Origin: Agathobacter sp.
Lineage (GTDB): Bacteria; Bacillota; Clostridia; Lachnospirales; Lachnospiraceae
Direction of reading: 5' to 3'
DNA length: 64,000 nt
Assembly (NCBI GenBank): GCA_022775045.1
Contig: JALFLB010000060.1
Location: 81,455-145,454 of the forward strand
In this document: one piece after another, positions 1 to 9,106 of the stretch
Layout of the letters: every line of letters begins with the position of its first letter
Position numbering within the stretch: the first letter of the stretch is position 1
The notes under the pieces: model-generated
Told to the model about the DNA's origin: nothing
The model's database searches: none
What the model saw: only the letters and a program-made list of their open reading frames with translations
Position numbers and translations under genes: made by a program

Positions 1-214
1 CGGTCGGTATCACATCCATTTCTGATATATCCGGCGCCGATTCCAAAATGCCCTTCACAGCGCCTGCCACTGTGCTCACTCCGACTATTCCTGCCACAAG
101 AATACTGATCAAAAGTAATTGTCCCAATATAACTCCACATTTTTTGCGGATTTTGGTCGATTTCGCGTCAATCTTATGTTCCCGACGCCGAATCGCATTT
201 TTCCCGTAATTCAT
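1..214 (-). CDS. Penicillin-binding protein 1A-like, N-terminal fragment
   Basis: This reading frame runs off the left edge and encodes the first 71 residues, beginning MNYGKNAIRRR. A basic cytoplasmic stretch of about 25 residues is followed by one membrane segment (roughly 28-50, ILGQLLLISILVAGIVGV). Then comes a sequence ending in SAPDISEMDVIPT, which resembles the entry to the transglycosylase domain of class A penicillin-binding proteins from Clostridia. These bifunctional enzymes polymerise and cross-link peptidoglycan at the outer face of the membrane. An AGGATAGGGGG sequence lies just upstream of the ATG. The catalytic domains are outside the window, so the assignment rests on topology and the short post-membrane motif only. 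Confidence 0.6.
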   Translation of the reverse strand, partial: MNYGKNAIRRREHKIDAKSTKIRKKCGVILGQLLLISILVAGIVGVSTVAGAVKGILESAPDISEMDVIPT

Positions 215-301
215 ATAAGCCCCCTATCCTGAAACAATAGCTCAATTTATTATATCAAAAAAATCTCATAATAGGAATACTTATTTATCGACAAATACAG
301 A

Positions 302-337
302 CAGCAAAACCCCTGGCCAAATGCCAGGGGCTTGCTG
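302..337 (-). terminator. Stem-loop downstream of amt
   Basis: CCCCTGGC and GCCAGGGG form an 8-bp stem with a 5-nt loop, extended by a CAGCAA/TTGCTG outer pair. Read on the minus strand the inner stem is followed by TTTT, so it can end amt transcription. The run of T residues is short, so strength is uncertain. Confidence 0.55.
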
Positions 338-360
338 TTGATGTATACTAAAACTAAGGG

Positions 361-392
361 GATTAGATTAACGAATCTAATCATTAGATTCG
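361..392. repeat. Alternating palindromes just after the amt stop codon
   Basis: GATTAGATT (361-369) pairs with AATCTAATC (374-382). The latter is also part of a second perfect palindrome, CGAATCTAAT-C-ATTAGATTCG (372-392). The middle segment can pair with either side but not with both, so the 3' end of the amt message has two mutually exclusive hairpins. Confidence 0.6.
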
Positions 393-399
393 TTCAATC

Positions 400-2121
400 C
401 TATTCAACATCCTGTAATGCTGCCACATCTTCTTCACCGGTACGAATCTTGACAACCTTTGCCACATCGTATACGAAAATCTTACCATCTCCGATATGTC
501 CGGTATAGAGTGCCTTCTTAGCAGCCTCCACAACACTTTCTACAGGAATCTTGCTGACAACAACTTCAACTTTAATCTTCGGAAGTAAGGTTGCATCCAC
601 TTCAGCACCACGATAGCGCTCGCCGGATCCCTTCTGGACACCACAACCCATGACCTGTGTACAAGTCATACCGGTTACTCCCAAATCGTTCATTGCCTTC
701 TTTAAATGATCGTATCTGGACAGCTTTGCAACAATGACAACCTTGTAAATACCAGTTGCATCATGCGGTACAGCAGAAACCACCTTGACCGCTGCATCCT
801 TCTTTGCCTGAGATGCATCTGCATACTCTGGCGTACCAAGATCTGTATTTTCATTAACATCCATTGTCATTGTATTGGATACATCCATAATAGAGAATCC
901 TGAGTATGCAGAAGCAAGACCATGCTCCATTGCATCAAGACCAACAATCTCCTCTTCCTCTGTAACACGAAGACCAACAGTTGCTTTGATAATCAGGAAT
1001 GTAACAGTAATAGTTACTGCAGTCCATGCTGCTACAGTAAGAATACCAAGGCACTGCTTGCCTAATAATGAGAAACCGCCACCATAAAAAAGACCAACCA
1101 GGGAATCATTTCCAGGAGCAGATGTTGTTGCAAATAAACCAACGGCAAAGGTACCCCAGATACCATTTAAGCAGTGTACTGCTACGGCACCAACCGGATC
1201 GTCAATATGAAGTACATTATCCAAAAGCCATACACCAAATACAACTAATACGCCTGCTACCGCACCAATCACAATTGCGCCTGTGGCATCTGTCACGTCA
1301 CAAGGAGCTGTAATTGCTACAAGTCCTGCCAAAGATGCATTCAAACACATAGAAACATCCGGCTTACCATACTTAATCCATGTAAATACCATGCAGACAA
1401 CTGTTGCAACTGCAGGAGCGATTGTTGTTGTTACAAAGATAGACCCCAACTGCTCGACAGATGTTGCAGCCGCACCGTTGAATCCATACCAGCCTAACCA
1501 CAGAATAAATACACCAAGTGCGCCAAGCGGGAGACTGTGTCCCGGGAATGCGTTAACCTTAACGATCTTACCGCTCTTATCCTTTGTAAACTTACCGATA
1601 CGCGGTCCAAGAATTTTTGCACCAATCAGTGCTGAAATACCACCAACCATATGAATTGCGCAGGAACCTGCAAAATCATGGAAGCCAAGCTGTGCTAACC
1701 ATCCGCCGCCCCAGATCCAGTGTGCCTCAATCGGATAAATCAACGCGGAAATAATTCCAGAATAAATACAGTAGGATAAGAACTTGGTTCTCTCAGCCAT
1801 AGCGCCGGATACAATCGTTGCTGTGGTTGCACAGAATACTAAGTTAAATACAAATCCGGACCAGTCAAAACTTCCATAGGAAGTAAAAAGATCAAATCCA
1901 GGTTTTCCGATAAATCCAAGTACATCCTCTCCCAGAAGGAATGAAAAACCAATTAAAATAAATACAACAGTACCGATACAAAAATCCATAAGATTTTTCA
2001 TGATGATATTACCGGCATTTTTGGCTCTTGTAAAGCCTGTCTCTACCATTGCAAATCCGGCCTGCATCCAGAATACCAGTGCAGCGCCGATTAAGAACCA
2101 TACGCTAAATGTTTCACTCAT
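400..2121 (-). CDS. amt: Ammonium transporter fused to a P-II signalling domain
   Basis: A 573-residue protein starting MSETFSVW, chosen because AAGGAGG lies 8 nt before this ATG; the track start is 14 codons upstream without a site. Residues about 5-405 are an Amt/Rh channel with many membrane helices. Both pore histidines are visible in CAIHMVGG and AVHCLNGIWG. After a linker, residues about 455-560 are a complete GlnB/GlnK-like P-II domain (GERYRGAEV, GHIGDGKIFVYDV, IRTGEED). P-II proteins bind ATP/ADP and 2-oxoglutarate and plug Amt pores, so here gate and channel are one chain. The T-loop position that carries the uridylylated tyrosine in enteric P-II (RGAEY) is valine (RGAEV), so modification there is not possible. 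It lies next to glnN. Confidence 0.93.
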   Translation of the reverse strand: MSETFSVWFLIGAALVFWMQAGFAMVETGFTRAKNAGNIIMKNLMDFCIGTVVFILIGFSFLLGEDVLGFIGKPGFDLFTSYGSFDWSGFVFNLVFCATTATIVSGAMAERTKFLSYCIYSGIISALIYPIEAHWIWGGGWLAQLGFHDFAGSCAIHMVGGISALIGAKILGPRIGKFTKDKSGKIVKVNAFPGHSLPLGALGVFILWLGWYGFNGAAATSVEQLGSIFVTTTIAPAVATVVCMVFTWIKYGKPDVSMCLNASLAGLVAITAPCDVTDATGAIVIGAVAGVLVVFGVWLLDNVLHIDDPVGAVAVHCLNGIWGTFAVGLFATTSAPGNDSLVGLFYGGGFSLLGKQCLGILTVAAWTAVTITVTFLIIKATVGLRVTEEEEIVGLDAMEHGLASAYSGFSIMDVSNTMTMDVNENTDLGTPEYADASQAKKDAAVKVVSAVPHDATGIYKVVIVAKLSRYDHLKKAMNDLGVTGMTCTQVMGCGVQKGSGERYRGAEVDATLLPKIKVEVVVSKIPVESVVEAAKKALYTGHIGDGKIFVYDVAKVVKIRTGEEDVAALQDVE

Positions 2122-2237
2122 AACTATATCCTCCTTCTCATAAAAAAAACGACACTTCCCCAAAATCCACAGCTTCGTGGCTCAAGAAAATGTCGTTCTT
2201 TTTTATACTGAAAATGTTTGTAAATAGTGATTATATA
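2122..2237 (-). promoter_or_regulatory. amt leader with terminator-like attenuator
   Basis: Between glnN and amt the minus strand carries a TATAAT box (2230-2235), then a stem made of AACGACA (2191-2197 on the complement) and TGTCGTT (2148-2154), followed directly by a run of T (2142-2149). Inside it is a small CCAC-GAAGCT-GTGG hairpin. The amt Shine-Dalgarno follows within a few bases. A terminator placed between promoter and start codon suggests control by antitermination. ANTAR proteins do this for nitrogen genes in Clostridia by binding paired six-base loops with A at 1 and G at 4. The loop here has G4 but not A1, so the regulator is not established. Confidence 0.55.
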
Positions 2238-4355
2238 CTATACTTCAAAAATCAAATCCCCGTATGATGGCATTGGCCATACATCCTTATCCACGATCAT
2301 TTCAAGCTGATCAACCGGGGCACGGAGTGCATCCATAGCTGCCTTTACCTCATCTCTGTAGTAAACAGCCTGCTCTCTGCCTTCTCCCATCTCGCCGCCC
2401 TTCTCTGTTACTTCTGTAAGCTTTCTCAGCGCGTTCTGTGCCTCTGCAAGAAGTGCAGAACACTTTGTAAGAAGTTCCGTCTGAACACTCACATCCGCCT
2501 CAGCGCATGCAGTCTTTACAGTCGTAAGAGACTCACCAAGAGAAGTTACATACTTGATAACAGCCGGAATAATCTGCTTTCCAGCAATATCAATCATTGC
2601 CTTAGCTTCAATATTGATGGTCTTTGCATAGGTCTCATACTCGATTTCCACACGGGATGCAAGCTCTGCCTGTGTAAATACACCGAACTTCTCAAATGCA
2701 GCAACTGACTCCGGAGCAATATATGCCGGAATTGCATCAACCATGGATTTAATATTCGGAAGGCCACGCTTTGCAGCTTCCTCTACCCACTCATCGGAAT
2801 AACCGTTTCCGTTGAATACAACTCTCTGATGCTCGTTTGCATAAGTCTTAATCAAATCATGTACCGCAAGTTCGAAATCATCTGCCTTCTCAAGAATATC
2901 ACACGCATCAGAAAATGCCTCTGCAACAATTGTATTCAACACAATATTTGCCTGTGCAACAGAATCCTGTGAACCAACCATACGGAACTCAAATTTATTA
3001 CCTGTGAACGCAAACGGCGATGTACGGTTACGATCGGTTGCATCCTTCATGAAATCCGGAAGGGTCTTAACACCAGTCTCAAGCTTTTCACCCTTTAAAC
3101 TGTGTGTTGCTGTACCAGTGCTAATCAGCTGTGTCAACACATCGCCAAGCTGCTCACCAAGATATACGGAAAGGATTGCAGGCGGAGCCTCATTTGCTCC
3201 TAATCTGTGATCATTTCCAACATCGGCTGCTGATGCGCGAAGCAAGGCTGCATGCTCATCAATCGCCTTTAAGATACAGGTCAGAACCAGTAAAAACTGT
3301 ACATTCTCATGTGGTGTCGCACCCGGATCCAGAAGATTGATTCCATCATCTGTTGTGATGGACCAGTTGTTGTGCTTACCAGAACCATTGACGCCTGCAA
3401 ATGGTTTCTCATGAAGCAGGCACTGCAGTCCGTGACGTCCGGCAACCTTCTTTAATGTCTCCATAATCAACTGGTTGTTATCTACTGCCACATTACATTC
3501 TGCATAAATCGGAGCCAGCTCATGCTGTGCCGGAGCAACCTCATTGTGCTGTGTCTTTGCAGATACCCCGAGTTTCCAGAGTTCCTTATTTACATCTTTC
3601 ATGTACGCTGCAATTCTCTCACGAATTGCACCAAAGTAATGATCATCCATCTCCTGTCCTTTAGGAGGCATTGCTCCGAACAAAGTACGTCCTGTGAAGA
3701 TCAGATCCTTACGCTGTAAGTACTTCTCACGGTCTACGATAAAATATTCCTGCTCCGGTCCAACCGAAGGTGTTACCTTCTTAGAAGTTGTGTTACCAAA
3801 TAATCTCAGTAACCGGAGAGCCTGATCATTAATTGCTTCCATGGAACGAAGAAGAGGTGTCTTCTGATCCAACGCTTCACCTGTGTAGGAACAGAAAGCA
3901 GTCGGGATACAAAGTGTTGCACCGGCAGCATCCTGACGAACAAAGGCCGGTGATGTACAATCCCATGCTGTATAGCCTCTTGCCTCAAATGTAGCACGAA
4001 GTCCACCCGACGGGAAAGAAGAAGCATCCGGCTCGCCTTTGATTAATTCCTTACCAGAAAAGCTCATCAGTACCTTACCGTTGGACATCGGGGCGGTAAT
4101 AAAGGAATCATGCTTCTCAGCAGTAACACCTGTCAATGGCTGGAACCAATGGGTATAATGAGTTGCGCCCTTCTCAATTGCCCATTCCTTCATCTCATGT
4201 GCAATCACATCAGCGGTCTCAAGGTCGAGGTCTTTTCCCTCATCCATGACTTCATGAAGCTTTTTGTAAACTTTTTTCGGAAGACGTTCCTGCATCACTG
4301 CGTCATTGAATACGTTCTCTCCGAAAATGTCTGCAACGTTAAAATAATCACTCAT
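2238..4355 (-). CDS. glnN: Type III glutamine synthetase
   Basis: Cytosolic enzyme that joins ammonia to glutamate using ATP. At 705 residues it has the length of the type III (GlnN) class, not the roughly 450 residues of type I. The N-terminal part ([19 protein letters not shown]) is characteristic of this class. The catalytic core shows [11 protein letters not shown], the acidic metal-binding strand, and [14 protein letters not shown] further on. The start is ATG 4355 ([11 protein letters not shown]) because AAAGGA lies about 10 nt upstream, whereas the GTG two codons earlier is only 4 nt from it. Its place next to the amt-P-II fusion fits ammonium assimilation. A strong terminator hairpin lies in its upstream region and could act on it as an attenuator. 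Confidence 0.95.
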   Translation of the reverse strand: MSDYFNVADIFGENVFNDAVMQERLPKKVYKKLHEVMDEGKDLDLETADVIAHEMKEWAIEKGATHYTHWFQPLTGVTAEKHDSFITAPMSNGKVLMSFSGKELIKGEPDASSFPSGGLRATFEARGYTAWDCTSPAFVRQDAAGATLCIPTAFCSYTGEALDQKTPLLRSMEAINDQALRLLRLFGNTTSKKVTPSVGPEQEYFIVDREKYLQRKDLIFTGRTLFGAMPPKGQEMDDHYFGAIRERIAAYMKDVNKELWKLGVSAKTQHNEVAPAQHELAPIYAECNVAVDNNQLIMETLKKVAGRHGLQCLLHEKPFAGVNGSGKHNNWSITTDDGINLLDPGATPHENVQFLLVLTCILKAIDEHAALLRASAADVGNDHRLGANEAPPAILSVYLGEQLGDVLTQLISTGTATHSLKGEKLETGVKTLPDFMKDATDRNRTSPFAFTGNKFEFRMVGSQDSVAQANIVLNTIVAEAFSDACDILEKADDFELAVHDLIKTYANEHQRVVFNGNGYSDEWVEEAAKRGLPNIKSMVDAIPAYIAPESVAAFEKFGVFTQAELASRVEIEYETYAKTINIEAKAMIDIAGKQIIPAVIKYVTSLGESLTTVKTACAEADVSVQTELLTKCSALLAEAQNALRKLTEVTEKGGEMGEGREQAVYYRDEVKAAMDALRAPVDQLEMIVDKDVWPMPSYGDLIFEV

Positions 4356-4425
4356 TTTCACAACATCCTTTCTTCAACAATCAAATCCCCTTGATTGTAA
4401 TCTTATTTTTCATGTGGGCTTTTTA

Positions 4426-4461
4426 CTAAAAAAGGGCATTCCAAGCCTAGTTGGAACGCCC
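4426..4461 (-). terminator. Strong intrinsic terminator between fba and glnN
   Basis: On the minus strand GGGCGTTCCAA and TTGGAATGCCC form an 11-bp stem (one G-T pair) with loop CTAGGC, followed by TTTTTT. It ends about 85 nt past the fba stop and about 75 nt before the glnN start. It can therefore serve either as the fba terminator or as a leader attenuator for glnN. Confidence 0.8.
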
Positions 4462-4545
4462 TCGTTCAAGTCTCACATTATTTCTGAAATTAAGATACAA
4501 CTTTTCAAGCAAAAATGCAAGCATTTTTTTAAAAAACTTTATTTT

Positions 4546-5412
4546 TTATTCAGCCTTACCTACAGAACCAAATAATTCCATCTTCTCCTTAACGGTTGCC
4601 TTAATTGCTTCAGCCCCCGGAGCAAGCAGCTTACGAGGATCAAATCCCTTACCTTCTAAGTCCTTACCAGCCTCAATATACTTACGTGTAGCATCTGCAA
4701 AAGATAACTGGCACTCTGTGTTTACATTAATCTTTGCAACACCAAGAGAAATTGCCTTCTTAATCATATCCTCAGGAATACCTGTACCACCATGAAGGAC
4801 TAACGGCATAACACCAGTCTTAGCCTGAACGGCATCAAGTGTCTCAAAGCTCAGTCCTGCCCAATTCTCCGGATACTTTCCATGAATGTTACCGATTCCT
4901 GCTGCAAGCATATCAACACCAAGGTCAGCGATTGCCTTACACTCATTCGGATCTGCGCACTCACCCATTCCGACAACACCATCTTCCTCACCGCCGATGG
5001 AACCAACCTCAGCCTCGATAGACATACCCATTGCATGGGCAACATTGACAAGCTCAGTTGTCTTAGCGATATTCTCTTCGATCGGATAATGAGATCCGTC
5101 AAACATGATGGATGTGAAGCCAGCCTTAATACACTTGTAGCATCCTTCATATGTTCCATGATCTAAGTGAAGTGCTACAGGAACTGTGATTCCAAGCTCT
5201 TCATCCATAGCCTTAACCATAGCAGCCACAGTCTTAAAACCGGTCATGTACTTACCTGCGCCCTCAGATACACCAAGGATTACAGGGCTCTTAAGCTCCT
5301 GCGCAGTAAGAAGAATAGACTTTGTCCACTCTAAGTTATTGATGTTGAACTGACCAACTGCATAGTGGCCTGCTTTTGCTTTCTTAAGCATTTCTGTTGC
5401 AGATACTAACAT
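4546..5412 (-). CDS. fba: Class II fructose-1,6-bisphosphate aldolase
   Basis: Zinc-dependent glycolytic enzyme interconverting fructose-1,6-bisphosphate with dihydroxyacetone phosphate and glyceraldehyde-3-phosphate. The 288-residue length is normal. HLDHG (about 82-86) holds the catalytic aspartate and a zinc histidine, EAEVGSIGG follows, and HGGTGIP with KINVNTECQ marks the phosphate- and zinc-binding C-terminal part. The ATG has AGGAGG 8 nt upstream. A TATAAT sequence about 30 nt before the start on the minus strand suggests its own promoter, consistent with high constitutive expression. Related tagatose-bisphosphate aldolases share these motifs, but the isolated housekeeping context favours glycolysis. 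Confidence 0.9.
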   Translation of the reverse strand: MLVSATEMLKKAKAGHYAVGQFNINNLEWTKSILLTAQELKSPVILGVSEGAGKYMTGFKTVAAMVKAMDEELGITVPVALHLDHGTYEGCYKCIKAGFTSIMFDGSHYPIEENIAKTTELVNVAHAMGMSIEAEVGSIGGEEDGVVGMGECADPNECKAIADLGVDMLAAGIGNIHGKYPENWAGLSFETLDAVQAKTGVMPLVLHGGTGIPEDMIKKAISLGVAKINVNTECQLSFADATRKYIEAGKDLEGKGFDPRKLLAPGAEAIKATVKEKMELFGSVGKAE

Positions 5413-5443
5413 TTCAATTTCCTCCTAATCATAAGTTATCTAG

Positions 5444-5472
5444 ATTATATTACATTCTCTGTAAAAAATAAA
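5444..5472 (-). promoter_or_regulatory. Probable fba promoter
   Basis: On the minus strand a TATAAT box (5444-5449) is preceded at 17 nt by TTTATT, a weak -35. It lies about 32 nt upstream of the fba ATG. Confidence 0.4.
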
Positions 5473-5481
5473 GTTAAAACT

Positions 5482-6366
5482 TTAACAAAATATTGAAACC
5501 TTCTGTTTGAGATTTCGGATGATTACTTTCTCATGTTCACCGCCGAACTCCCCGTCCAGCGTCCATGCCACCTTTTCCTTTGCTGTGATATGCACCTCAT
5601 CGGTCTTGAATGAATAAATCAGATCCGAATCATCAATCAGATTTGTCAGGCATGCAAGAATCTCATTTAGTTCAATCGGATTCTTTGGTTTCTTAATCAG
5701 GCATACTTCGAACACCCCGTCATCCAGCTTGACATCGCTTCCTGTCATTCCCTTAAAGCCCCCGACGGATATCGAATTTGTAATCATGCCATACACGAAT
5801 TCATCCTGAAACATTTGTCCCTCATATTCCACCAGCATACGGAACGACGGGATATCATGAAGTGACTTCATCCCCTCCATAATATAGGCCACATGGCCAA
5901 AAATATTCTTCAGTTGCTGCGAGGTCTTGTAAGACACCTCGGTAAACAGCCCGAATGCAGCCACATAAACAAAGGTATCCGAATTAAATTCCCCGATATC
6001 ACACGGAAAAGGATTCCCCCCCACCGCTGCCTCTGCTGCTTTTACCATATCCTTTGGAATTCCTAAAGAGTTAGCAAAATCGTTGGTACTTCCCGCCGGA
6101 ATATAACCGATTGGGATGTCCAGTTTAGCCTGCATCAGCCCTGTCATAACTTCGTCCAAGGTTCCGTCTCCACCACTGCATATGATGCGGTCATAACCCG
6201 CACCATCTTCGATTACTTTTCTCGTCGCATCTGCCTGAGCCTGTGTGGTATAAATGGTCACTTCAAAATCCGCTTTGACCATCGTATCTATGATATCCAT
6301 CAGATGGTTTTTAATCTGACCCTTTCCTGAATGTGGATTAAAAATAAATAATAACTTTTGACTCAT
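5482..6366 (-). CDS. Diacylglycerol/lipid kinase family protein
   Basis: A 294-residue protein of the DagK/YegS/BmrU family, which phosphorylates diacylglycerol or related lipids using ATP at the inner membrane face. Motifs in order: the N-terminal FNPHSGKG loop, the nucleotide-binding GGDGTLDEV, and PAGSTNDFANSL. The C-terminal half is a beta-sandwich with LDDGVFEVCLI, as in this family. ATG 6366 (MSQKLLFIF) was chosen because GAGGA sits about 10 nt upstream. The track start is a GTG overlapping the whiA stop with no usable site. It directly follows whiA and may be the last gene of the ftsH-whiA run. The exact lipid substrate cannot be read from sequence. Confidence 0.85.
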   Translation of the reverse strand: MSQKLLFIFNPHSGKGQIKNHLMDIIDTMVKADFEVTIYTTQAQADATRKVIEDGAGYDRIICSGGDGTLDEVMTGLMQAKLDIPIGYIPAGSTNDFANSLGIPKDMVKAAEAAVGGNPFPCDIGEFNSDTFVYVAAFGLFTEVSYKTSQQLKNIFGHVAYIMEGMKSLHDIPSFRMLVEYEGQMFQDEFVYGMITNSISVGGFKGMTGSDVKLDDGVFEVCLIKKPKNPIELNEILACLTNLIDDSDLIYSFKTDEVHITAKEKVAWTLDGEFGGEHEKVIIRNLKQKVSIFC

Positions 6367-6386
6367 ATGTATCAGTTCCTCATCCT

Positions 6387-7268
6387 TCACAGTTTTTCTG
6401 CAATCTCTGCAAGCTTACGCAACCGGTGGTTTACCCCGGATTTTCCCACCGGTGGATCCAGATACGTCCCAAGCTCTTTTAAGGTTGCTTCCGGATGCTC
6501 CAGGCGAACCTGTGCCATCTCAGCCAATATATTCGGCAATTGTTCAAAGCCAATAGTACTCTGAATCCGTTTGATATCCTCCATCTGTTTGACAGCTGCA
6601 TTGACGGTCTTATGAATATTTGCCGTCTCACAATTTACTTTACGATTAACAGAATTCCGCATTTCCTTTAGTATGCGCACATTTTCCAAATTCATAAGCG
6701 AGACATATGCTTCCATCACATTCAGCATATCTACAATTTGAGAACCTTCCTTCAAATAAATCACATAGCGTTCCTTGCGTTCCACAATCTTGGCCTCTGC
6801 CTCAAAGCCCGCCATCAGTTCCTGCAGCTGCAAAGCCTGATCCATCGTTCTACAGACAATCTCAAAATGGTAAGATTTATTCGGATTGCTGATGGATCCC
6901 GCCGCCATAAATGCCCCCCGTATGAATGCTCTCTTGCAACAGGTCTGTTGCACCAGCAGACCGTCTGCCCGACGTTCATTCAGAGGAATCCCCATAAAAT
7001 TCTCCCCATCCCAGCGAAGAGCAGCAAGTATCTTAGCCGCCTGCCGTCCGTCCATCTCCGTCGAAGCTGTAATTCCAAATGCCTTTTGAAGCAAAATTTC
7101 ATATTTTTCATACAAAAGCATATTATCGGTTGCAAGTGTCACTGCGCCACTCTCAGCATTCAGGCTTCCCTCCAGTTCCAGCATTCCCGCAAGTTCTGCG
7201 AGCTGACAGTGACGGCTTTTACTGTACTGTCTCGCCAATTCTTCCTTCACATCACTAGAAAAAGACAT
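6387..7268 (-). CDS. whiA: Sporulation/cell-division regulator WhiA
   Basis: DNA-binding protein widespread in Gram-positive bacteria, with an N-terminal domain derived from LAGLIDADG endonucleases and a C-terminal helix-turn-helix. Here residues 1-190 carry the degenerate endonuclease-like region (LAGMLELEGSLN, CCKRAFIRGAFMAAGSISNP, YHFEIVC). The C-terminus has YLDPPVGKSGVNHRLRKLAEIAEKL, the usual WhiA helix-turn-helix ending. Length 293 is near family norm. It follows rapZ with one base between the genes, the classical pairing, but yvcK, which commonly lies between them in Firmicutes, is missing here. Confidence 0.93.
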   Translation of the reverse strand: MSFSSDVKEELARQYSKSRHCQLAELAGMLELEGSLNAESGAVTLATDNMLLYEKYEILLQKAFGITASTEMDGRQAAKILAALRWDGENFMGIPLNERRADGLLVQQTCCKRAFIRGAFMAAGSISNPNKSYHFEIVCRTMDQALQLQELMAGFEAEAKIVERKERYVIYLKEGSQIVDMLNVMEAYVSLMNLENVRILKEMRNSVNRKVNCETANIHKTVNAAVKQMEDIKRIQSTIGFEQLPNILAEMAQVRLEHPEATLKELGTYLDPPVGKSGVNHRLRKLAEIAEKL

Positions 7269-7269
7269 C

Positions 7270-8151
7270 CTACTTTCCTCTCAGCGCATCTTTCCCAATG
7301 TCCCGATGCTCAATTTTCAGTCCATACTCCCGGTTTTCTTTCTCATTCAGACGCTTATATAATTCATTTGCAAGGGTAACGGAACGATGTTTTCCCCCCG
7401 TACATCCAATGGAAATTACCAGCTGGTTCTTGCCTTCTGAAATATAGTGTGGAATCAAAAATTCCACCATATCCTCTAACTTATCGAGAAATTCTTTTGC
7501 CTCATCGAACTGCATCACATACTGTTGGATTTCCACATCATTTCCTGTCTTAGGACGAAGTCCTTCCAAATAGTACGGATTCGGCAGAAAACGCACATCC
7601 ATCACTATATCAGAATCTGCCGGAATCCCATATTTGAATCCAAAAGAAAGAATCGTCACAAACAGACTGTTAAATTGTTCATCCTGCACAAAAATCTTCT
7701 CCAGTTCTGCCTTCAGTTCACGCGTCAGAAGCCGGCTGGTATCAATAATATAATCTGCCTCTTTTTTCAGGAATTCCAGCTTTTTACGCTCCATCTCAAT
7801 CCCTTTATCCACACGCTCTCCCGGTGCGAGCGGATGATTGCGTCTTGTTTCTTTGTAGCGCTTGACAAGCACGCGATCCTCTGCATCCAGAAACAGGACC
7901 TCATATTTGACATCTTTCTGACGAAGAATCTCCAGCATTCCCTCAACTGTATCCAATCGTTCCCCGCTTCGCGCATCAATGCCAATCGCGATATTTTTCA
8001 TCTGTGTATCAAAATTGGTTGTAAAATCGACCAGCTTATCAAGAAGAGGAATTGGAAGATTATCAATACAGAAAAATCCCATATCTTCCATCATCTTCAT
8101 TGCGGTACTCTTACCCGCTCCCGACATGCCTGTCACAATTACAAAACGCAT
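7270..8151 (-). CDS. rapZ: RNase adapter / nucleotide-binding protein RapZ
   Basis: A 293-residue P-loop protein of the RapZ/YvcJ family. In enterobacteria RapZ controls amino-sugar synthesis by guiding RNase E; in Bacillus YvcJ binds and hydrolyses GTP. Walker A GMSGAGKS is at residues 8-15. The C-terminal domain has DVRFLPNPYYLEGLRP and GCTGGKHRSV, both family hallmarks. The start MRFVIVTG at 8151 has GGAGGG closely upstream. The longer track ORF adds 20 residues with no support. It sits between murB and whiA in one transcription unit, so it may help couple envelope precursor supply to growth, though that link is inference. Confidence 0.93.
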   Translation of the reverse strand: MRFVIVTGMSGAGKSTAMKMMEDMGFFCIDNLPIPLLDKLVDFTTNFDTQMKNIAIGIDARSGERLDTVEGMLEILRQKDVKYEVLFLDAEDRVLVKRYKETRRNHPLAPGERVDKGIEMERKKLEFLKKEADYIIDTSRLLTRELKAELEKIFVQDEQFNSLFVTILSFGFKYGIPADSDIVMDVRFLPNPYYLEGLRPKTGNDVEIQQYVMQFDEAKEFLDKLEDMVEFLIPHYISEGKNQLVISIGCTGGKHRSVTLANELYKRLNEKENREYGLKIEHRDIGKDALRGK

Positions 8152-8200
8152 TCTTTCCCTCCTCTTCCTTTCAAAAGTCCAGTACGAAATCCCTGTCTCT

Positions 8201-9106
8201 TCACCGGTCACCTGCCAGCTTTACCTCTGGCTCTAATTTCACGCCGAATTTTTCAAAAACCTTTTTCTGTACATCTTCCATCAGCTGCAATACATCTGCC
8301 GCCGTTGCCCCACCACGGTTGATGACAAATCCGCAGTGTTTCTCGGATACCTGCGCGCCTCCAACCCTATAGCCGGAAAGTCCTGCATCCATAATCAGTT
8401 TCCCTGCAAAATATCCTTCCGGTCGCTTAAATGTACTTCCCGCACTCGGATATTCCAAAGGCTGCTTTTCCATGCGGCGTTGCCGAAGATCCGCCATCGC
8501 TGCACGTATTTCTTTCTCCGGCTTCTCAGTCAGCAAAAACTGCGCTTCCAAAACCACGTAATTATTCTCTGGAATACAACTGTGGCGATAACCAAGATTC
8601 AGTTCCTCCACCGAAAGTATTTTTTCCTCACAGTCTTCCGTCAGAACTTTCACTTTTTGCAGGATATCCTTTATCTCTCCCCCATAGGCTCCGGCATTCA
8701 TCGTCACTGCGCCACCGACACTTCCCGGAATTCCGGCAGCGAACTCCATTCCTCCAAGTCCTGCAGATGCTGCAGCATTTGCTGCCTGTGACAACAACGC
8801 CCCCGCTCCCGCTATAAGTGTATTTCCTCGCACCTCGATATCGCACATTCCCGCGCCCACTTCCAACACAAGACCGCGGATTCCGCCATCACCTACAAGA
8901 AGATTGCTTCCGTTACCAATGACCGTGACCGTTATTCCATACTCTTTTGCCAATGTAAGAATTCCGACCACTTCCACAGCTTTTGGTGATACAAAAAGTT
9001 CTGCTGGTCCTCCGATTCGAAACGTTGTATGCTTACTCATTGGTTCTTCTCTTTTTATCTCCAGATTTGGAAATTTATCTTTCAGTTTTTCTATAAACTG
9101 CGTCAT
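8201..9106 (-). CDS. murB: UDP-N-acetylenolpyruvoylglucosamine reductase MurB
   Basis: Cytosolic FAD enzyme that uses NADPH to make UDP-N-acetylmuramic acid for peptidoglycan. The FAD domain shows GNGSNLLVGDGGIRG near residues 60-75 and GIPGSVGGAVTMNAGAYG. The catalytic serine lies in YPSAGSTFKRPEG. VSEKHCGFVIN and the terminal EPEVKLAG supply the remaining active-site residues. Length 301 fits the shorter type II MurB common in Firmicutes. Its ATG overlaps the stop of the upstream aminopeptidase gene by one base (TAATG) with AGGAGG just ahead, so the two are translationally coupled. Confidence 0.95.
   Translation of the reverse strand: MTQFIEKLKDKFPNLEIKREEPMSKHTTFRIGGPAELFVSPKAVEVVGILTLAKEYGITVTVIGNGSNLLVGDGGIRGLVLEVGAGMCDIEVRGNTLIAGAGALLSQAANAAASAGLGGMEFAAGIPGSVGGAVTMNAGAYGGEIKDILQKVKVLTEDCEEKILSVEELNLGYRHSCIPENNYVVLEAQFLLTEKPEKEIRAAMADLRQRRMEKQPLEYPSAGSTFKRPEGYFAGKLIMDAGLSGYRVGGAQVSEKHCGFVINRGGATAADVLQLMEDVQKKVFEKFGVKLEPEVKLAGDR

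Noticed and set aside
4356-4545. Glutamine riboswitch upstream of glnN
   Set aside because: Only a plain terminator hairpin and short A/T-rich repeats are visible; no conserved riboswitch core could be recognised.
7525-8322. Long plus-strand ORF of 265 residues
   Set aside because: It lies fully opposite rapZ and the murB end, has no ribosome site and has a composition rich in His, Cys and Ile with no domain; a shadow frame.
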